Shown: positions 43,299-49,998 of the stretch, in pieces
Layout of the letters: each line of letters starts with the position of its first letter
How positions within the stretch are numbered: the stretch's first letter is position 1
IMG/VR virus record: IMGVR_UViG_3300025137_000040
Coordinates: 1-59,043 of that record
Reading direction: 5' to 3' (one strand)
Source of the DNA: a virus
Length of the DNA: 59,043 nt
The notes under the pieces: model-generated
Seen by the model: the letters and a program-made list of their open reading frames with translations, nothing else
The model's database searches: none
Told to the model about the DNA's origin: nothing
Position numbers and translations under genes: made by a program

Positions 43299-43359
43299 AT
43301 ATATATTTGTATTTTTCTTATTGTTTGCCTCGTGCGTCACCGGCAACCGTGCTAGGTAA

Positions 43360-43378
43360 ATAGTATGTCCGCATATGG
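43360..43378. promoter_or_regulatory. CCGCATATG motif before the SSB-like gene
   Basis: AGTATGTCCGCATATGGTT lies between the 43379 gene's stop and the SSB-like gene. It is one of the repeated CATATGCGG junction motifs. The rest of this 80-nt gap is AT-rich. Confidence 0.4.
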
Positions 43379-43576
43379 TTAAGCGCCGAAGAAGAACGTC
43401 CACATGGGTGCGGAGGGGTGTGCGGCTCGAAACGCTAGGTATCGCAGTAAAATGTAGGAAACTACTAGGATGGTTAATACCATCGGCACCCACATTAGGT
43501 GAGCCCAAAGTTTAAATCCCAGCCACTTGGCGTGAAGCTTGAGCTTCAACAGTTCAATTTTATTTTTCATCCTCAT
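43379..43576 (-). CDS. Small membrane protein in the replication operon
   Basis: 65 residues with one long hydrophobic segment (about 28-48, LMWVPMVLTILVVSYILLRYL) after a basic N-terminus. No family recognised. It starts 2 nt after the helicase-nuclease stop. Membrane placement of a small protein in a replication operon is unusual and could tether replication or affect the host membrane. Confidence 0.6.
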   Translation of the reverse strand: MRMKNKIELLKLKLHAKWLGFKLWAHLMWVPMVLTILVVSYILLRYLAFRAAHPSAPMWTFFFGA

Positions 43577-43578
43577 TG

Positions 43579-46047
43579 CTATTTAATCGCTGAGATCAGC
43601 TTAATCGGCTCTCCGTGGTGCACGGCACCGCTTTCATAGAGTTGTTTCATAACCTCCTCGACGCGCTTTTTCTTCTCACCTCTCTTTGAGTGCTTCGCTA
43701 TCAGGTCCTCGAACGCTCCGACCGGCACTCCTTTCAGTTCTTCAAGAAACTCGTCCAAAGGAACCTGATCTTTAACTAGTCCGTAGGCGGCCATAGCCGA
43801 GGTTATTTTACGGTCGCCACTTCTTTCCTTAACCTCGAAGCCAGGCACTTCGACCCCGTCTTCCAGCATTGATTTTTTAACCAGAGAATTTGTGCTTCGT
43901 ATAAACTCCTCAAGGATAGGGACTAACTTCTTACGCCTTGCCAGTTCCTCTGGGGATAGGTCGCAGCCCTCACCGCTCAGCCCAAGCTCTTCGAACTCGT
44001 CTAGGGCTTGGTGCTTAGCTACCTCTAGGGCTTTTGAAATGATTGCGGGGCAAGAACCAGCGCGAGCACAATAGTTGCACACTAGGTTAGTGGGGGAGAG
44101 AACAGCTAATAGTGCCTCCACCGATGTCTTGCCCCGCGCTTGATCCTCGAACATTTTCCTAGTCTCCTTGGCGGCTAGGATGATGTTGCGGATTTCTTCC
44201 ACCAGTTCTGCAGTGTCCTCGCGCTTGAACTGGTGGTGCAGCACTTCGTCCCGTCGGGGGATGACGAAGTAAAAGTCTACCGTTTGTATTTCAGGAAATT
44301 TTTGAAAGGCCCCCAGCGTGTAGGCTTTCGCTTGGAAGTTTTGCCCGGCTGGGTCAATTTTACCCACGCCGGTCTTGTAATCAATTTTGACCGCTTCTTT
44401 GCCCTTAACTAAAAGTACGTCACTCGTACCGAATGTCGAAAGTTCACCACCGAGGTCCATCTCTAGTCGGATCTCGTTGTAGTGGTCGCAGTCTTCGAAC
44501 ATATGCGACCGTATGATGGACTGGACACAGTTAAAGCACATCTGAGCGAGCGACTCTTCATAGTCATTGAGCGCTGTCCAGTCTCCAGTCTCGAGCGCGT
44601 CATGTATGCGGGTTCCCATCTCTGCTGCTGGGTTTGTTCCCCCTCGGTTGGCGTAGCCGGGACATTTGCGAAACATCTTCAAAGATGAAGGTCCAAATTG
44701 AGCGTGCTTCATTTCAGATGATACGGCTTTTTCTTCGGTTGGCATACGGCTACTAATACTATTTAATACGGGTTTTTCGTGAAGCAAACTAATATTTTCA
44801 CTTTTCTTAATCATTGCGGAGGAAACCTTCTCCTCAATAGTTCTGGCAGCTACCAAAACTCGCTGAACTGATTCACTCATTCCGCCTAGGCGGTCAATTC
44901 TGCCCAGGGTCTGAGACCAGTCCTCAGCGTTGTAAGTCGGTGATATTAGGGAGATTCTAGGGTGGTTACCATTTACGTCGTGGAGGCTCACTCCAACACC
45001 CCCTGCAGCGATGTTGGCCAGTATTACCGGCACCTCATCGCTTTGAAATCGCTCGATGGCTGAAGTTCGTTCTTCGGAACTTTGTCCTCCCCTAATAAAA
45101 ACAAAGGGAAGTTTCATTCTCCGCTCTATCGCATCCAGCGTGTCGGAGAAGTTCACAAACACCGCGACGTGCTTTCCGGTGTCCACCTCGTCGTTTACCA
45201 TCTCGACTATGTCTGGAACCTTTAACAGTTCAATCTGCTGTCTTAGCCGAAGGATTCTTGTCAGAGCGATTGGCTTGTCTCCGTCTCCCTCTCTTCGCGT
45301 GTCCAGAACCTCTAGTTCATCCTCGAGGTCGGCACACAGCTTCTCGATTTTTGCAGAGTCTCCAAAGTCTAGGCCTTCAGTTGAAATACTGGTTTGAGTG
45401 AAGTGGTCCCCCATATCTTCCCGCGTGAGACGGTGCCCTCGACCTGGGTAAATAAGCTCATTTAGTTTTTTCAGATTGCCCCTCGATTTATCAGGGAATT
45501 GGGCCGACCCGAAGGTATCAAAGGTGACTCCGAAGCGCTTTGCCCAAGCCCAGAAATCTCTGAGCTTATGCAGCCCAAGCGCATATCCAATCGCTTTCAG
45601 GTCTCGCGGGTCTTTGGCTGCCGTCGCCGACAACATAAGTACGCGAAACCCCTGGCTTTTTGCGGAGCACAGCAGCTTTGAGTTGAGGGACTTAACCCCT
45701 TTGCTTTTGTGAACCTCATCGAAAATCACGAGTGATCCTTCTGGTAGACTCCACTCCATAGACTGCCGGTTTCTTTTTACCCAAGGGGTATTGCCAGTCC
45801 TGAGCTTTTCATAGTTGATAACCTCAAGGACGTTGACCCCCTGCTCCTCAAAGGCTGATCGCCACGAGGGGACCACAACTTTTGGGCAAACCACAAATGC
45901 GTTGCAACCTAGCGACCTTGCGATTTCTACCGCCTTGAGAGTCTTACCGGTACCCGTATCAGAGCTATCGAGTGCTGCTCCATGTGAATGCAGGGCCGAG
46001 AGTAGGCTATCGTGACTCTCCTGCTGTGGTGGGAAGAGGGTCTTCAC
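43579..46047 (-). CDS. SNF2-type helicase fused to Cas4/RecB-like nuclease
   Basis: 822 residues. The helicase has Walker A DTGTGKT, DEVH box (LVIFDEVHKSKG), LMLSATAA and the motif VI LGRIDRLGG. After about residue 430 a second domain starts with FRKCPGYANRGGTNPAAEMGTRIHDALE and carries VKIDYKTG (the PD-(D/E)xK core), then CNYCARAGSC Cys motifs as in Cas4-like Fe-S nucleases. Start is GTG 46047, overlapping the lipoprotein TGA. Phage helicases and Cas4-like nucleases usually occur as separate genes. It probably acts in recombination-dependent replication or branch processing. Confidence 0.8.
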   Translation of the reverse strand: MKTLFPPQQESHDSLLSALHSHGAALDSSDTGTGKTLKAVEIARSLGCNAFVVCPKVVVPSWRSAFEEQGVNVLEVINYEKLRTGNTPWVKRNRQSMEWSLPEGSLVIFDEVHKSKGVKSLNSKLLCSAKSQGFRVLMLSATAAKDPRDLKAIGYALGLHKLRDFWAWAKRFGVTFDTFGSAQFPDKSRGNLKKLNELIYPGRGHRLTREDMGDHFTQTSISTEGLDFGDSAKIEKLCADLEDELEVLDTRREGDGDKPIALTRILRLRQQIELLKVPDIVEMVNDEVDTGKHVAVFVNFSDTLDAIERRMKLPFVFIRGGQSSEERTSAIERFQSDEVPVILANIAAGGVGVSLHDVNGNHPRISLISPTYNAEDWSQTLGRIDRLGGMSESVQRVLVAARTIEEKVSSAMIKKSENISLLHEKPVLNSISSRMPTEEKAVSSEMKHAQFGPSSLKMFRKCPGYANRGGTNPAAEMGTRIHDALETGDWTALNDYEESLAQMCFNCVQSIIRSHMFEDCDHYNEIRLEMDLGGELSTFGTSDVLLVKGKEAVKIDYKTGVGKIDPAGQNFQAKAYTLGAFQKFPEIQTVDFYFVIPRRDEVLHHQFKREDTAELVEEIRNIILAAKETRKMFEDQARGKTSVEALLAVLSPTNLVCNYCARAGSCPAIISKALEVAKHQALDEFEELGLSGEGCDLSPEELARRKKLVPILEEFIRSTNSLVKKSMLEDGVEVPGFEVKERSGDRKITSAMAAYGLVKDQVPLDEFLEELKGVPVGAFEDLIAKHSKRGEKKKRVEEVMKQLYESGAVHHGEPIKLISAIK

Positions 46048-46592
46048 TTGTCTGGCTGAGGTTTCTTTTTAAGTTCAAATTTAGTCGTGGGCGGCCACGG
46101 CTTCCAGGTCATGGAATCTGTGACCAGACTACCTCTGCTCTCTAGTTGTCTTATCTCTAATTCACTTTTGTGGACCCGCCCAAGCCAGTGGTCTATCTCA
46201 TGTCGAGACAGGCTCTCTATCGTAGTGGGTGAGTCATCCCAAAGGTCTGAGATACCAATGGTGTTCATGTTACTGAAGCCCTGAAATATTTTACCATAAA
46301 CAATGTGGGAGGCTATTGACCTCGGGAAGAATCTAACATCTATGCCCTTTTTCCCCTCATAGAACCAGACGCTCCAATAGAAGGCTCCATCGGAGCTGTT
46401 GAATCCAGAAATGACGGAGTCACGTTCTCTCTGGGACCATAGTTCCTCCTGGGCAAACGTAACGGGCTCCCAGTGGTCTGCCTCTTCCGCAGTGATTCTT
46501 TTTGGCTTACCACAAGCCCCCAGGGTCAAGGCTATAATAAGAAGGCCGAGTCGCGGAAGAAGCCGCCGGGAACTATTTCCAGATCTTCTCAT
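46044..46592 (-). CDS. Lipoprotein in the replication operon
   Basis: 182 residues. RRLLPRLGLLIIALTLGACGKP is a signal peptide with lipobox LGAC, so the mature protein would be membrane-anchored outside the cytoplasm. The remainder has Trp- and Tyr-rich stretches; no family recognised. Start ATG 46592 overlaps the Hjc-like gene by 20 nt. An early-expressed lipoprotein is often a superinfection-exclusion factor (inference). Confidence 0.65.
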   Translation of the reverse strand: MRRSGNSSRRLLPRLGLLIIALTLGACGKPKRITAEEADHWEPVTFAQEELWSQRERDSVISGFNSSDGAFYWSVWFYEGKKGIDVRFFPRSIASHIVYGKIFQGFSNMNTIGISDLWDDSPTTIESLSRHEIDHWLGRVHKSELEIRQLESRGSLVTDSMTWKPWPPTTKFELKKKPQPDK

Positions 46593-46911
46593 GCTGGAGC
46601 ACTTTAACAATCTCCTCAAAGTCCGACGCTGACATGACCACTATCTCCCCTTGATTCGGGATCTTATGATATACGATATTATATGATTCATCGCCCGGCA
46701 TATGGGCGAGGACCTTTCTGAAGTTAGGCTGATTTTTTGTCCGCTTCGCCTGAACGTGGAGCGGGGGAGTCTCAACAAAATCAACTCCCATATCGTCCAT
46801 CATCTTCGAGGCGAACCGAGAGGTTTGACAGTTTTCCCAACCCAGCCCAATAAAGCGTTTTCGAAGCTCTCGCTCGTAAGCGTGTCCGACTTGACGGCTA
46901 TTTACTGGCAT
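46573..46911 (-). CDS. Hjc-like Holliday-junction resolvase/PD-(D/E)xK nuclease
   Basis: 112 residues. RQVGHAYERELRKRF (Glu), SKMMDDMGVDFVETPPLHVQAKRTKN (Asp and QxK) and a final beta/helix fit archaeal Hjc-like and related nucleases. It would cut branched DNA before packaging. It begins at the base where the previous gene's stop ends. Confidence 0.7.
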   Translation of the reverse strand: MPVNSRQVGHAYERELRKRFIGLGWENCQTSRFASKMMDDMGVDFVETPPLHVQAKRTKNQPNFRKVLAHMPGDESYNIVYHKIPNQGEIVVMSASDFEEIVKVLQHEKIWK

Positions 46912-47366
46912 CAGTTGAGTCTTTCAGTGAAAGGGACTTTGTAGGCGGGAGTATGGCGACCTATGTTTTGCCTTTTGTATGTGCCTCTAATTGAAGACTT
47001 TCTCCTAGCCATGGCTATGGCAAGGTCCTTATCAATTCTAACGACTCCACCAATGCGAATGTGTGGCAGATCGTTTTCGTTATCACACAAGGCTCTACGT
47101 ATAGTGTCTGGGTGAACCCGTATAAGCTTGGCGAACTCTGTTGTTGTCAGCCAGTTCTCTGAGTCCTCCGTTGTTTCAAATTCTTTTTTCATTTCCGAAA
47201 CTCGGTACCTGACTACATTTTTCAGGAAAGTGTAGGAGGGTAGCATGCCCGACTCGTGAATCGTTCTAAAACCCCCCTCGGTGAGGTTAAATGTCTCTTT
47301 AAGCTCTCGCTTTGTAAGCCATTCACTAGAGCTAGCAGTCCGCAGAGTTGGTAGCTCCCGCTTCAT
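46911..47366 (-). CDS. Tandem winged-helix/excisionase-like regulator
   Basis: 151 residues with two similar HTH modules: EWLTKRELKETFNLTEGGFRTIHESGMLPSY... and ENWLTTTEFAKLIRVHPDTIRRALCDNENDLPHIRIGGVVRIDKD. The second fits MerR/excisionase-type DNA binding. It is translationally coupled to the RHH regulator (ATGA overlap). It could be an excisionase, directing integrase toward excision, or an operon regulator. Confidence 0.65.
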   Translation of the reverse strand: MKRELPTLRTASSSEWLTKRELKETFNLTEGGFRTIHESGMLPSYTFLKNVVRYRVSEMKKEFETTEDSENWLTTTEFAKLIRVHPDTIRRALCDNENDLPHIRIGGVVRIDKDLAIAMARRKSSIRGTYKRQNIGRHTPAYKVPFTERLN

Positions 47367-47656
47367 TTTCCTACCAGTTTTCTGGTGGCTCTGGTTATTA
47401 AGTCACCAACCTCCAAATTATTTTCGACACAAAATTGAACTAGGTCTTGATATTCTTCCTCAGGCAGGTCTACTTGCATTTTTTTAAAGCCCCTTAAATT
47501 TTCAGGATCCTTAATAGCTTTAAGTATGAGTGAGGACACGAGTTGAGATAATGAACTTCCCTGGTTCGCGGCATAGGCCTTACCTTCCTCTACGACATGC
47601 TTTGACATACTTAGAGTCAGTTTGTATGGGTCTTTTAAGGTCTTGGGTCTTGGCAT
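47363..47656 (-). CDS. Tandem ribbon-helix-helix transcriptional regulator
   Basis: 97 residues with two RHH-like units: DPYKLTLSMSKHVVEEGKAYAANQGSSLSQLVSSLILKAI and MQVDLPEEEYQDLVQFCVENNLEVGDLITRATRKLVG. The first closely resembles the N-terminus of the divergent 47809 product. A predicted promoter (TTGATA, 17 nt, TATGAT) places the transcript start near the ATG, so the mRNA may be leaderless. It is the first gene of the replication operon and probably plays a Cro-like role (inference). Confidence 0.7.
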   Translation of the reverse strand: MPRPKTLKDPYKLTLSMSKHVVEEGKAYAANQGSSLSQLVSSLILKAIKDPENLRGFKKMQVDLPEEEYQDLVQFCVENNLEVGDLITRATRKLVGK

Positions 47657-47808
47657 AAGATATCATATTACCGTATTTATTGTCTATCAAATACTTAATA
47701 CACATAATTGCGTTACGTATTTGATAGACAATAATACGTATAAAACAGTTGACACCTTATTTAATACGAAACAATATATAGTGCGAATTCGTAAACCCAT
47801 GCAAACCA
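47657..47808. promoter_or_regulatory. Divergent operator-promoter region with 17-bp inverted repeat
   Basis: 47678-47694 (TATTGTCTATCAAATAC) and 47717-47733 (its exact reverse complement) are separated by 22 nt and flanked by CGTAT/ATACG, nearly extending the repeat. The minus promoter's -35 (47685-47690) lies inside the left arm. Plus-strand TTGACA (47749-47754) with AATATA 18 nt on drives the 47809 gene. This fits repression of at least the minus promoter by arm-bound RHH protein. Confidence 0.75.
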
Positions 47809-48327
47809 ATGAGATCCAAAACCAAAGACCCCGTGAAGGTTACACTCAGCTTGCACCGCCCTGTAAAGGAGCTTGGTCAAAGCCTGGCAAAACAAAAGAA
47901 CAAATCGTTGACTGCCCTAGTGGAGAGCCTAATCCTGTCGGAGGCGAGATCCTCTAGCCATCCTGAACTAGCTACGACTAGTCCAAAGTTATTGGGTGAA
48001 GTGCCTGGAGTTAGAGACCGTGGTAGTGGCGATTCCATTACGGTTTCTACTGACGGTTTGGCCGCTTCCTACTTGAAGGACCTAGCTTGTTTTAAGGCCT
48101 CAGAGAGTAGTTTCTACCCTTGCTCGAAGCCCTTCAAGAAGGGTCAATATTTACTGGTGGTGAGTATTGACCCACGCCCAGGTGACGTTGTCATTGTGTC
48201 AAAAGGTAAACTGCAAACTGTGGCCGAGGTGACCCCCTCTGGATCACTTGAACCTATCTTTAGGGAGGGAAGTGTGGACGAATACAGCGCCTCCTATGTA
48301 GTCCTGAGAGTAGATGAGGGGCCTTAA
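47809..48327 (+). CDS. RHH-CI/LexA-like fusion repressor (putative)
   Basis: 172 residues. Residues 5-45 (KDPVKVTLSLHRPVKELGQSLAKQKNKSLTALVESLILSEA) form an RHH domain paralogous to that of the 47656 gene. The C-terminal part (SSFYPCSKPFKKGQYLLVVSIDPRPGDVVIVSKGKLQTVAEV) aligns with the lambda CI/LexA S24 domain, keeping the likely catalytic Ser region. The residue at the CI Lys192 position is Ala, so self-cleavage may be lost. It probably maintains lysogeny by binding the inverted repeat. The leader is about 24 nt, without a Shine-Dalgarno. Confidence 0.65.
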   Translation: MRSKTKDPVKVTLSLHRPVKELGQSLAKQKNKSLTALVESLILSEARSSSHPELATTSPKLLGEVPGVRDRGSGDSITVSTDGLAASYLKDLACFKASESSFYPCSKPFKKGQYLLVVSIDPRPGDVVIVSKGKLQTVAEVTPSGSLEPIFREGSVDEYSASYVVLRVDEGP

Positions 48328-48542
48328 CCCTTCTTTTGGTTGTCCTGAACGTAGTTTCTCACAGCCCTTCGGACGATGTCAGATACGGTTAGGTACTCTT
48401 CGCCAGCCATTTTTTCAATGGCAGTGTAGACACTGGAGTCCTCTATATATGAGATTCTTCGCCTTCCGCTGGCGACTCCCCCAGTACCTGCTTCCGAGTC
48501 CCCAAGACCCCCGATTGATTTTTTACTTCTTTTTATAGCCAT
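48324..48542 (-). CDS. Small RHH-like protein downstream of integrase
   Basis: 72 residues; basic start (MAIKRSKKS), Gly-rich middle, and EDSSVYTAIEKMAGEEYLTVSDIVRRAVRNYVQDNQKK as an Arc/CopG-like C-terminal RHH. It starts 4 nt after the integrase stop and ends inside the repressor's stop on the other strand. It might regulate the int operon or act as a recombination factor. Confidence 0.58.
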   Translation of the reverse strand: MAIKRSKKSIGGLGDSEAGTGGVASGRRRISYIEDSSVYTAIEKMAGEEYLTVSDIVRRAVRNYVQDNQKKG

Positions 48543-48546
48543 GCTT

Positions 48547-49707
48547 TTAAGAGTTTTCAGGAGGTAAAATGTTAAACCACCTTTCTGCGTCAGACCCAAA
48601 TGTTATAGCCTTGTATGCACTTTGCAAGGTTGATACTGAGTGTCCAGATAGCTCGGCGGTCAGGTGAGCATTCTTGAATCTACAAAGATGGTAGCTCGCA
48701 AAACTGTGTCTCATTGCATTGTGCGGCATTCCTACACCGGCAAGCTTGAATACCTTTTTCAGTTCTGGGTGGACCTTTGAGAAGGGGGCGATCCTACCCT
48801 TTTCTTTCTTATACTTTAACAGCCAGGCCTTAAGGTTGGGAGGCATGTCAACTACTCGCCTCCGCGAAGTTTTAGTGATAGAGCTTGAGAGTGGCACCGC
48901 CTCTTCTTCCCAGTTGAGGTCTTCCCACTTCAGTCGGTCTCGCTCAGCAGATCTCAGACCTCCAAAAGCCCCTAGGACTGTCCAGGCAACTAGTCGAGGC
49001 TCCACTTCTTCCATCTTCATTAAGACTCTTTCCATTTCGGAAGGGGTGAGAATACCGGGGTCTTCTTTTTTAAATACTATATCGGTGGTCTTTTCTGCGG
49101 CATGCGGCTCATTGTAGGTAAGGTAGCCCGATTTTCGAGCCCAGTTGAACAGCCCCATGTAATAATTGCGGATATTTTTTCTCGTTCTCCGGTTTCTAGT
49201 CTGGGCCAGCTGTGCTTCGAGGTGCGCTGGCCCAACCAGTGCTAGTGGCATCCTCAAGTTTTTAGCCAGAGGGCCTAGTGCCCACCGAAGGGTCTCATAA
49301 TACCTAGGAGAGTTTTGCTCTTTGGTGATGAGGTATTTATCCACAACTTCGCTGAGGGTGGCGTGCTCGAGGTGGGCTTCATCTTTCATTCCCATCACAA
49401 ATGAGTCAACTGCCTGGAGTAGGGTTGCTCCCCCTCCTTTCTCCCGCAGTAGCTGCTCACAATATTGCCAGTTGAATATCTGATCTTCCGTTACCGAGAG
49501 TCGATTGGCTGCATGCTCCTTATCGTATGCGACTTCTTCAGCAAGTGCTCTCGCTCGGGTTGGGTCATTACGCCTGACTCGTTTTATTTCTTTTCCAATT
49601 TTGTATCTTACCTCATAAACATCTCTGCCTCTCGATTGGGTTTTATAGACTGTTGCGTGGAATGGTTTTTTTCCAATAACAATAGGGTAGGTAGTTTTTT
49701 TCCGCAT
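48547..49707 (-). CDS. int: Tyrosine site-specific integrase
   Basis: 386 residues. An N-terminal core-binding part precedes the catalytic domain: GAFGGLRSAERDRL (first Arg), SITKTSRRRVV (Lys), PHNAMRHSFASYHL (His/Arg region), AELSGHSVSTLQSAYKAI (His and the Tyr nucleophile). The C-terminus MRHSFASYHLCRFKNAHLTAELSGHS resembles, from memory, integrases frequent in Verrucomicrobiota. It lies next to the putative attP. Integrates the phage into the host tRNA site. Confidence 0.92.
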   Translation of the reverse strand: MRKKTTYPIVIGKKPFHATVYKTQSRGRDVYEVRYKIGKEIKRVRRNDPTRARALAEEVAYDKEHAANRLSVTEDQIFNWQYCEQLLREKGGGATLLQAVDSFVMGMKDEAHLEHATLSEVVDKYLITKEQNSPRYYETLRWALGPLAKNLRMPLALVGPAHLEAQLAQTRNRRTRKNIRNYYMGLFNWARKSGYLTYNEPHAAEKTTDIVFKKEDPGILTPSEMERVLMKMEEVEPRLVAWTVLGAFGGLRSAERDRLKWEDLNWEEEAVPLSSSITKTSRRRVVDMPPNLKAWLLKYKKEKGRIAPFSKVHPELKKVFKLAGVGMPHNAMRHSFASYHLCRFKNAHLTAELSGHSVSTLQSAYKAITFGSDAERWFNILPPENS

Positions 49708-49719
49708 GGTTTCTTAATT

Positions 49720-49867
49720 TCGGTGTGACGATGTGTGACGATTTTGGCCGCATAATTGCCATTTATCATAGTATGATATATGACCAAATACGTCAATGTA
49801 ATATTATACGTGTAGTTGTAACCTACTATTAATAAGTGAGTTACAAATGCTGCAACTTTTTTGCAGC
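49720..49867. promoter_or_regulatory. Integrase promoter/arm-site region
   Basis: Two direct GTGTGACGAT repeats lie at 49721-49742. ATCATA-G-TATGAT forms a palindrome near 49766. TTGTAAC...GTTACAA and GCTGCAA-CTTTT-TTGCAGC inverted repeats follow at about 49815-49866, next to the putative core. These are candidates for integrase arm- and core-type sites and for int promoter control. Confidence 0.5.
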
Positions 49868-49890
49868 TGGCGACCCGTACGGGACTTGAA
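49868..49890 (-). other. Putative attP core matching a tRNA 3' end
   Basis: On the minus strand the 23 nt read as a T-loop (TTCAAGT), T-stem 3' strand (CCCGT), acceptor 3' strand (ACGGGTC), discriminator G and CCA. The upstream part of a tRNA is absent. Phages that integrate in tRNA genes carry just such a 3' fragment in attP next to int. A matching host tRNA should begin GACCCGT at its 5' end (inference). Confidence 0.75.
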
Positions 49891-49998
49891 TACATCCAGA
49901 TCTTATATATAATGGGCCCTGCAGCTTTACAAGGATTACTTGCAGGAAAGTAATCGTCTTTTATTTAAGCCTATTAGGCAGTTGCATTTTCAATACAT
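49891..49998. promoter_or_regulatory. Upstream region of terminase gene
   Basis: Contains TATATAATGG (-10-like) at about 49904-49913 and CCTGCA...TGCAGG flanking 24 nt. The final bases ACATATGCGGG overlap the terminase start and match the CATATGCGG junction motif. No Shine-Dalgarno is seen. Confidence 0.4.

Noticed and set aside
43299-43508. N-terminal extension of the SSB-like protein
   Set aside because: The upstream codons cross the CCGCATATG motif and an AT-rich leader; ATG 43298 gives a normal protein start.
43579-46047. CRISPR-associated Cas4 (adaptation gene)
   Set aside because: The Cas4-like domain is fused to a helicase and lies in a replication operon without CRISPR or other cas genes.
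49338-49348. Perfect DnaA box (TTATCCACA) as origin
   Set aside because: It lies inside the integrase coding sequence with no AT-rich region or cluster; likely chance.
49868-49890. A complete phage tRNA gene
   Set aside because: Only the 3' part (T-loop to CCA) is present; no D arm or anticodon arm lies upstream.
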